Shown here: one piece after another, positions 58,754-64,000 of the stretch
Numbering within the stretch: position 1 is the stretch's first letter
How the letters are laid out: each line of letters opens with the position of its first letter
Assembly: GCF_001078055.1 (NCBI RefSeq)
Contig: NZ_CP010777.1
Span: forward strand, 1,324,408 to 1,388,407
DNA: 64,000 bases
Direction of reading: 5' to 3'
Origin: Rufibacter radiotolerans
Lineage (GTDB): Bacteria; Bacteroidota; Bacteroidia; Cytophagales; Hymenobacteraceae
Position numbers and translations under genes: made by a program
Notes under the pieces: generated by a model
Seen by the model: only the letters and a program-made list of their open reading frames with translations
The model's database searches: none
What the model was told of the DNA's origin: nothing

Positions 58754-60253
58754 CTACAGCCATTTTACATCAGGCAGGCCAAACCGCACCAGGGTTTTCC
58801 TGATGCCGTTATTCACCTCCGGCGACACTTTGAACGCCACCAACAAGCCCCCATAAACTGCAGTAATCAATACCGACCTTACCGCAATATCCAGCAGCAG
58901 GTGCGGCAATTGGGGCAGTAACCAAGAGGCGCCAAAGGCTACTATAGAAATCACCACTATCTGTAGGGAGTCCCAGCCGAAGGGCTGCATCTTGAAGAAC
59001 CTGGCCACCAGCACCACCCGGAAAAAGTTGTAAATGATGAAGACCACCATAGAGGCGAAGGCCGCGCCGCTGATGCCGTAATCCGGGATGAGCAGGTAAT
59101 TGGTATAGGCCACCAGAGCCATCATTAATAAGTTGAAGTAAAGGTCGTAGCGGTATTTGTGGGAGGTGAGCAGAATCATGCCATTGATCCCTGTGGCCAA
59201 GTCAAAGAGCCGGGATAGCCCCATGAACAAAATCACATAGCGGCCCTGGCTGAAGTCTTTGGGCATGAGCGCGAATATATTGTCCACGTTGCACCAGATG
59301 CCCAGAAACAGCAGAAAGCCCACCACCATGTTCACGCGGGTCATGTTCTTGTACAACCGGCCCAAAGCCTTAAAATTACCGGCCTTGAAATAATCCGCAA
59401 CCTGCGGCGAGGCAATCTTGTTCAAGCCCCTGGAGGGCACCATAATGGCCGAGGTGATAAAGTAGCCGGTGGTGTAATAAGCCACGCCGTCCAGGCCCAG
59501 GTAATGCGCAATCATGGCCTGGTCTATAAAACTGATCACCGACGAAGACACATTCCCCAGGAAAGAATACAGGCCATACTGCACCACCTCCTTCATGGGC
59601 ACCACCTGGAACATGTTTCGGTTAGGCGTCACAAAGAATTGCCGCAACCACAGCAGGTACACAATACTGATGAACGAAATAGCCGAGTTGGCCCCGATGA
59701 AGAGGACCAGAAACCACTTGAAATCCACCCAGCCCCAGGCGTAGCAAACCACCGACACCAGCATGAGTACCCGCTCCAGAAAATCCTTCAGGAAAGACTG
59801 TACCACCGTCTTGTAGAGAGACCGCAGGTAGGCGTCCAGGAGCATGAATAGCAGCGTGAAGAAACTGAGCGGGATGATGTAGTAATAGTATTCCACCGCC
59901 AGGGGCGAGTTCTTTCCGAAATAGTCTACCACCGCCGGCTGCAGGAGCACAAAAAGCAGGGTCACTACTGCAAAGCCCGCCAGCGGAATAATGAGCATCA
60001 GGAAAAGGAAGCCGTTGTGCTCTTTGTCGCGGTTTCGGAAATAGGGGAAATAACGGGCGCTGATGTTGGTGAAACCCAGGGCCGCAAACTGCGAATAGAT
60101 TGCTGCCACGGCGACCAGAAAACGGGTCAGACCCAGCTCGTTAGGGTCTGTGATGAGCACCGGAAACAGGAGCACCAGGTTTACATAGCCAATCACCATT
60201 CCGGCGTACGAAATGATGGTATTCAGAAGACCCTGCTTGCGGATGACATCCAT
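58754..60253 (-). CDS. Polysaccharide flippase (Wzx/MATE-type)
   Basis: The 499-residue protein has about 13-14 predicted membrane helices spread over its whole length, starting at residues 10-32. The N-terminal MDVIRKQGLLNTIISYAGMV and the C-terminal reentrant pattern match the oligosaccharide flippase group of the MOP superfamily. It likely moves lipid-linked glycan across the inner membrane for the surrounding glycosyltransferases. It is third in the minus-strand run after the GT4 and deacetylase genes. Confidence 0.88.
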   Translation of the reverse strand: MDVIRKQGLLNTIISYAGMVIGYVNLVLLFPVLITDPNELGLTRFLVAVAAIYSQFAALGFTNISARYFPYFRNRDKEHNGFLFLMLIIPLAGFAVVTLLFVLLQPAVVDYFGKNSPLAVEYYYYIIPLSFFTLLFMLLDAYLRSLYKTVVQSFLKDFLERVLMLVSVVCYAWGWVDFKWFLVLFIGANSAISFISIVYLLWLRQFFVTPNRNMFQVVPMKEVVQYGLYSFLGNVSSSVISFIDQAMIAHYLGLDGVAYYTTGYFITSAIMVPSRGLNKIASPQVADYFKAGNFKALGRLYKNMTRVNMVVGFLLFLGIWCNVDNIFALMPKDFSQGRYVILFMGLSRLFDLATGINGMILLTSHKYRYDLYFNLLMMALVAYTNYLLIPDYGISGAAFASMVVFIIYNFFRVVLVARFFKMQPFGWDSLQIVVISIVAFGASWLLPQLPHLLLDIAVRSVLITAVYGGLLVAFKVSPEVNNGIRKTLVRFGLPDVKWL

Positions 60254-60266
60254 GGAGTGCGCGGGG

Positions 60267-60304
60267 CGTTTTGGGGCTGTTTTCCAGAAATCAGGTCTAA
60301 AACA
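60267..60304. repeat. 38-nt palindrome, copy 22
   Basis: Loop CCAG; right arm AAATCAGGTCTAAAACA. It lies 13 nt upstream of the flippase start, between two genes of the same strand. Confidence 0.85.
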
Positions 60305-60372
60305 GCCTTCGCCCGAAAGACAAAAATAGCAGCTTCTCCGGTGGCTTCCGCTATGTTGCTAAAGGAGAACCG

Positions 60373-61698
60373 CTAAATCTTTTGCACCTGGTCTACGGCC
60401 TGGGCAGCGGTAAAGAAAGAGGTGTCTTTCTCCTGCACATATTCGGTGATTTCCCGGAAGAGCTGCAGGCCAGCTTCCATGCCGTAGGAGCTGAAATTTT
60501 CATTGTGCCAGAGCAGCGTGAAAACCCCATGGAACTTCACAATCTCCTCCAGCATGGGCATGAGGGCTGGCAACACCTCTGCGGGGGAAAGCTGCAGGTA
60601 ATTGGGGTGGTTGAGGGTGACGTCCATCAAATTCAAGGGCAGTTCCCAGACGCTGGTCATTTGCCGTTCCTTGAAATTGAACAGCCTGAACGGATGACAA
60701 TAGCTGTTTCTAAACCCAAAGCGCTCAGGAAAGCCCAGGCTGCTGTCATAGGCAAACCCCAGTTCCTCCAATAGGGCAGGGGATTTTACGGGGTCAAAGC
60801 GCAGGTAGTGGAACCGGTTTCCTGCCACGGAGGCGGGCAGTTTCTCTTTTTCGGTTCTAAGTTGGCGCGCCTTAAGGCCGCTTCCGTGGCTACCGTGCAA
60901 CCCTATCTCATGCCCGGCCGCAGCCAACCGACTGATTTCCTTTTGTAGGGCAGGGGAAGCAACGTCATAATCGGCGTTTGGGTGGCCTTCATAAGGGGCG
61001 GTTTCCGGAAGAAAATAGAAAGTGCCCAGGGCGTTGAGTTTTTTCAGTTCCTTTTCCACCTCCGGCAGGTTAAACCAGGCGTCTTTTCCCGTAAACTTCT
61101 GCAGTGCCAATTGCAGGAACAACTTGAGGTTGCCTTTTTGCAGGGCCGGTTTGCCAGCTACTTTCCAGGCGCTTTGGCAGAAGTCAATGTCATGGGTGAG
61201 GCAGGTGGCAAAGGGTTTTCCGTCCCAGAGCCTTGGCGCTAGTGGTTGCCCATAGGCCTTTGCCACCGCTTCGCGCAGCACCTCAAAATAGTAGTTCACC
61301 AATGGTTTGGTCAACATCCGGTGCCTTGACTGCTGCGAGGCCCGGTACGGGAACCGGCCCAGTGGGTCGCGGTCCTTGCCGTAATATTCTTGCCAGCCGC
61401 TTAGAAGGTAAAAAGCTGAGGCCACCAAGTCATACTGGAGAATGATGTTCCCGTCATCGTCCTGAGTAAACCACGGCTGTTCCGTGGCCTCGTCAAAGAA
61501 AAGGGGAAGCTTATGGCCGTGCCATTCTTTCCAGACCACCTGCACGGGGTGCGGCTGCTGTCTTTCAAAAAAGGTGCTTTGGGTGGGGGTAATCTGTACC
61601 CGGCTTTTTCCATCTAGTCCGTAGCTTACCTCCAGGGCAGAGGGCAAATGGTACAGTTTGTGGAAATGAAAAAGGACGTAATCAAAAATGCTATTCAC
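60373..61698 (-). CDS. Polysaccharide deacetylase family protein
   Basis: The 441-residue protein has a C-terminal NodB-type carbohydrate esterase 4 domain (about 165-400): the metal/Asp motif ATCLTHDIDF and the His motif GHEIGLHGSHGSG. An N-terminal domain of about 150 residues precedes it; it is beta-rich with many aromatic residues and is probably a family-specific extension. It may remove acetyl groups from a surface glycan or peptidoglycan-linked sugar. There is no signal peptide, so it acts in the cytosol or on lipid-linked intermediates. It is second in the minus-strand glycan run. Confidence 0.85.
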   Translation of the reverse strand: MNSIFDYVLFHFHKLYHLPSALEVSYGLDGKSRVQITPTQSTFFERQQPHPVQVVWKEWHGHKLPLFFDEATEQPWFTQDDDGNIILQYDLVASAFYLLSGWQEYYGKDRDPLGRFPYRASQQSRHRMLTKPLVNYYFEVLREAVAKAYGQPLAPRLWDGKPFATCLTHDIDFCQSAWKVAGKPALQKGNLKLFLQLALQKFTGKDAWFNLPEVEKELKKLNALGTFYFLPETAPYEGHPNADYDVASPALQKEISRLAAAGHEIGLHGSHGSGLKARQLRTEKEKLPASVAGNRFHYLRFDPVKSPALLEELGFAYDSSLGFPERFGFRNSYCHPFRLFNFKERQMTSVWELPLNLMDVTLNHPNYLQLSPAEVLPALMPMLEEIVKFHGVFTLLWHNENFSSYGMEAGLQLFREITEYVQEKDTSFFTAAQAVDQVQKI

Positions 61699-61733
61699 GG
61701 GTTGAAAACGAAACTCTTCCGGATTATTATATA

Positions 61734-61771
61734 CGTTTCGGGGCTGTTTTTTGAAAAACAGCTCCGAAACG
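61734..61771. repeat. 38-nt palindrome, copy 23
   Basis: TTTC/GAAA compensated change as in copies 2 and 8; one mismatch in the arms; loop TTGA. It lies between the GT4 gene and the deacetylase gene of the same strand. Confidence 0.9.
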
Positions 61772-61780
61772 CCTTTGGTT

Positions 61781-63100
61781 TTATGACAGAACCAGCTTGG
61801 AAAGTTGCTCTGTAAGCGATCTACGCGAGTATTGGGTGTAGTTGATGATAGGCAGGTCCAGGTTAGGATTTATGGTCCAGGTTTTACTCATCTGCATCAA
61901 ATAATCCAAGATCAACTCGTAACCAGAATAATGGAAAACCCGTCCGGCGCCGCACTCATCCAGGATTTTGTCCACGTCGCCGTGGATGGGCCCAATGCAG
62001 ATAATGGGCTTGTTGGCCGCCAGGTACTCAAATAGTTTTCCGGTCAGAATCCCGAAGTTATTGGCCACATCCGGTATCGCCATGAACAGCACCGTGCTGG
62101 ACATGAGGTACTTAATGGATTCATCATGGGGCACGTAGTCAATGTATTCAGTGACCAGCGGCAAACCTGCTTCCTCAATCTGTTTTCTAATTTCCGCGGA
62201 CACCTTGCCCACAAACCGCAACTTGTAGCGCATGAGGGGGTTGCGGGTCATGGTTGCGCAGAGTGCCTGGAAAAACGCCTCCACGTTATAGGCCTCGGTA
62301 AGCGTGCCGGTGTACGTGATCACAAACTCCTCAGAAGACGGCTGCGACGGGTGCACGAAATCGGCCTCGTCATACCCGTTGGGGATCACGTGTATTTTAT
62401 CTGGCTTCAGGTCCGGGGACTTTTGCAGGAACAGGCGCTTCATGTCATCGCTCACCACCAGCACGGCATCTGCATTTTCCAGAACCTCGCGCTCGTATTT
62501 GGCATCCAGCTTTTGGGCCAGGGCGGTGTGGTTCAGGTCTTGGTAATAATAGATGTCAGTCCAGGGGTCGCGCATGTCGGCAATCCATTTCACACCCAGT
62601 TGCTTTTTGAGCTTCAGCCCGATGAGCTGCGTGGAGTGGGGCGGGCTGGAGGTAATAATCGCTTTTACGGGTTGTTGCTGAATGGCTTTCTTGGCAGCGG
62701 CCAACGCAAACCGGTTCCAGCCTATCCGCGGGTCTGGGATGAAAAGATTGCCCCTCAGGAATTTGAACAGCTTCTGTTTCCAGCTCTCCTGGCCGGTGTT
62801 AGCAAAGCCACCGAACGGAATATCCTGCTTACCGGTCAGTTTCTTGTAAAACTCAAAGGGCTCACGGGTGGAGGTCCTGATGACGTTCACCTCCTTAGGA
62901 ACCTCAGCTAGCAGGGAGGTATCAAGGATAGGGTAGGAGGCCTGCTTATCATCTACGGTAAGCACGGTGGGCTGCACCCCAAACTCGGGCAGGTGCTTCA
63001 CAAACTTGAGGCAGCGCTGTACGCCGGCCCCACCCGAAGGCGGCCAGTAATAAGTGATAAGCAGAGCGTGTTGGGGCGTAGGTACTTCAGGAGCTTTCAA
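61781..63100 (-). CDS. Glycosyltransferase family 4-like protein (start uncertain)
   Basis: The GT-B enzyme has a clear N-terminal acceptor motif ITYYWPPSGGAGVQRCLKF and a C-terminal donor region (FVITYTGTLTEAYNVEAFFQ; FEYLAANKPIICIG). No ATG lies near the expected start. I chose the TTG at 63100 (MKAPEVPTPQHALLITYYWP), giving 439 residues. An ATG at 63292 would add 64 residues, including translated palindrome copy 24 (FRPVFLKTPQKQF), and would sit in the ffh promoter region; this is less likely. It is first in the minus-strand glycan run. Confidence 0.8.
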   Translation of the reverse strand: MKAPEVPTPQHALLITYYWPPSGGAGVQRCLKFVKHLPEFGVQPTVLTVDDKQASYPILDTSLLAEVPKEVNVIRTSTREPFEFYKKLTGKQDIPFGGFANTGQESWKQKLFKFLRGNLFIPDPRIGWNRFALAAAKKAIQQQPVKAIITSSPPHSTQLIGLKLKKQLGVKWIADMRDPWTDIYYYQDLNHTALAQKLDAKYEREVLENADAVLVVSDDMKRLFLQKSPDLKPDKIHVIPNGYDEADFVHPSQPSSEEFVITYTGTLTEAYNVEAFFQALCATMTRNPLMRYKLRFVGKVSAEIRKQIEEAGLPLVTEYIDYVPHDESIKYLMSSTVLFMAIPDVANNFGILTGKLFEYLAANKPIICIGPIHGDVDKILDECGAGRVFHYSGYELILDYLMQMSKTWTINPNLDLPIINYTQYSRRSLTEQLSKLVLS

Positions 63101-63140
63101 AGGCGTACTTCTTTCTTGTGAAGATGAAACGAACAGAAAC

Positions 63141-63178
63141 TGTTTTTGAGGTGTTTTCAGGAAAACAGGCCTGAAACA
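63141..63178. repeat. 38-nt palindrome, copy 24
   Basis: Outer T/A pairs are compensated, with loop CAGG. It lies in the divergent gap between the GT4 gene and ffh. Confidence 0.9.
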
Positions 63179-63259
63179 CACCGGCGGAAACAACAGTATA
63201 GTTACCGCCGAATATACGCAGGTCTGGCTAAAAGATGCTGAACTTCCGCAATTTCTGCG

Positions 63260-63267
63260 TATTTTTG
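63260..63267 (+). promoter_or_regulatory. -7 promoter box for ffh
   Basis: TATTTTTG lies 46 nt before the ffh ATG. No convincing -33 TTG was identified. Confidence 0.45.
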
Positions 63268-63313
63268 TCTTTGTTAGTCTTAGAAAAAACATTCACTCAG
63301 TCATATACCACAC

Positions 63314-64000
63314 ATGTTTGAGAATTTAAGTACCAAGCTGGACCGCGCCTTCAAAACCCTGAAGGGCCAGGGCAGCATCACCGAAATCAACGTTGCCCAA
63401 ACCATTAAAGAAGTTCGCCGTGCCTTAGTAGACGCCGACGTGAACTACAAGGTGGCTAAGACCGTGACCGATAAAATCAAGGACGAGGCCATGGGCCGCG
63501 ACGTGCTGATTGCCGTGTCACCGGGCCAACTGATGGTGAAGATTGTACACGAAGAGCTCACCGAGTTGATGGGTGGTGAGAAAAAAGACATCAACATCAC
63601 CGGTTCTCCGGCCATTATCCTGATTGCCGGTCTGCAGGGATCTGGTAAGACTACCTTCACGGGTAAACTAGCCAACTACCTTAAAAAACAAGGCAAAGGC
63701 GTTCTGGTAGCAGCCTGCGACGTGTACCGTCCGGCGGCTATTGACCAGCTGAGCGTGCTGGCCGAGCAGGTGGGCGTGGAGTTCTTCGCGGAGCGCGAGT
63801 CTAAGGACCCCGTTTCAATTGCCCGCAACGCCGTGGAGCACGCCAAGAAAAGCGGCAAGAAAGTAGTCATCATTGACACCGCCGGTCGTCTGGCCGTGGA
63901 TGAGGCGATGATGAAGGAAATCTACGACATCAAGGAGGCCATCAAGCCGACAGAGACCTTGTTTGTGGTTGACTCCATGACAGGCCAGGATGCCGTGAAC
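63314..64000 (+). CDS. ffh: Signal recognition particle protein Ffh (partial, 5' part)
   Basis: Ffh binds SRP RNA and signal sequences and delivers ribosomes to the membrane with FtsY. The window holds the first 229 codons, which cover the N domain (MFENLSTKLDRAFKTL, about 1-90) and most of the G domain. The GTPase motifs are G1 GLQGSGKTT, the DVYRPAA motif and G3 DTAGRL. The gene continues past the window edge; the M domain is not visible. It pairs with ffs at 50377. Confidence 0.97.
   Translation, partial: MFENLSTKLDRAFKTLKGQGSITEINVAQTIKEVRRALVDADVNYKVAKTVTDKIKDEAMGRDVLIAVSPGQLMVKIVHEELTELMGGEKKDINITGSPAIILIAGLQGSGKTTFTGKLANYLKKQGKGVLVAACDVYRPAAIDQLSVLAEQVGVEFFAERESKDPVSIARNAVEHAKKSGKKVVIIDTAGRLAVDEAMMKEIYDIKEAIKPTETLFVVDSMTGQDAVN

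Noticed and set aside
1-64000. CRISPR array, tRNA, rRNA, transposase or integrase genes
   Set aside because: No regularly spaced direct repeats, no tRNA or rRNA signatures, and no transposase motifs were seen on either strand by eye. A tRNAscan or Rfam search would be needed to exclude a diverged RNA gene.

Overview
The window reads as chromosomal DNA of a Bacteroidota member, most likely order Cytophagales and possibly a Hymenobacteraceae/Rufibacter-type genome. The order is supported by Bacteroidota-style promoters (TAnnTTTG -7 boxes), type IX secretion and gliding genes (GldC, a T9SS plug-like protein, a T9SS-sorted surface protein), a menaquinone pathway, a NagB/PIG-L fusion and many small lipoproteins. 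The genus-level placement is inference. No rRNA, tRNA, CRISPR array, prophage, integrase or transposase gene was found. One structural RNA gene is clear: the SRP RNA (ffs) at about 50.38 kb. Its protein partner Ffh starts at 63.31 kb and runs off the window.

Layout. 0-9.1 kb: a DUF3109 protein, then a minus-strand lipid and translation block (DUF177, rpmF, plsX, fabH, terminator, efp, accB, accC), then pepA-pdxA. 9.1-18.8 kb: rsmA-mgtE, a D-2-hydroxyacid dehydrogenase, the T9SS plug-like lipoprotein, an ABC-F ATPase, a DMT-type membrane protein, a 2H phosphoesterase and a PLP decarboxylase. 18.9-27 kb: a DUF4136 lipoprotein, a deoxyhypusine-synthase-like enzyme, hslV, the NagB/PIG-L fusion, a 580-nt repeat-filled gap, pyruvate dehydrogenase E2 and a histidine phosphatase. 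27-34.1 kb: menaquinone genes (menI-like thioesterase, menF, menD, menB, menE) interrupted by two DoxX paralogues that share a near-identical leader. 34.2-39 kb: a large T9SS-secreted FG-GAP protein, then a lipoprotein pseudogene and its intact paralogue. 39-50.2 kb: dnaN, gldC, dcd, a SUMF1-like protein, a thioesterase, an SDR without the catalytic Tyr, hemL, an LpoA-like TPR/PBP1 protein, guaA and a lipoprotein. 50.4-64 kb: ffs, transaldolase, an FtsE-like ATPase, and a surface-polysaccharide region (glycosyltransferases, DegT aminotransferase, Gfo/Idh oxidoreductase, methyltransferase, flippase, polysaccharide deacetylase) up to ffh.

The most striking signal is not a gene. A 38-nt palindrome (17-nt arm, 4-nt loop, 17-nt arm) occurs 24 times with fixed spacing, about once per 2.7 kb. 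The arms differ between copies but often change in a compensating way. It lies mainly in intergenic gaps, often just after stop codons or against intrinsic terminators. One full copy is translated inside menF, and degenerate look-alikes sit in rsmA, menD and a glycosyltransferase gene. A second class of structure, gaps bounded by inverted copies of short repeated words (a different word in each gap), occurs at four places. No mobilising enzyme for either class is encoded here.
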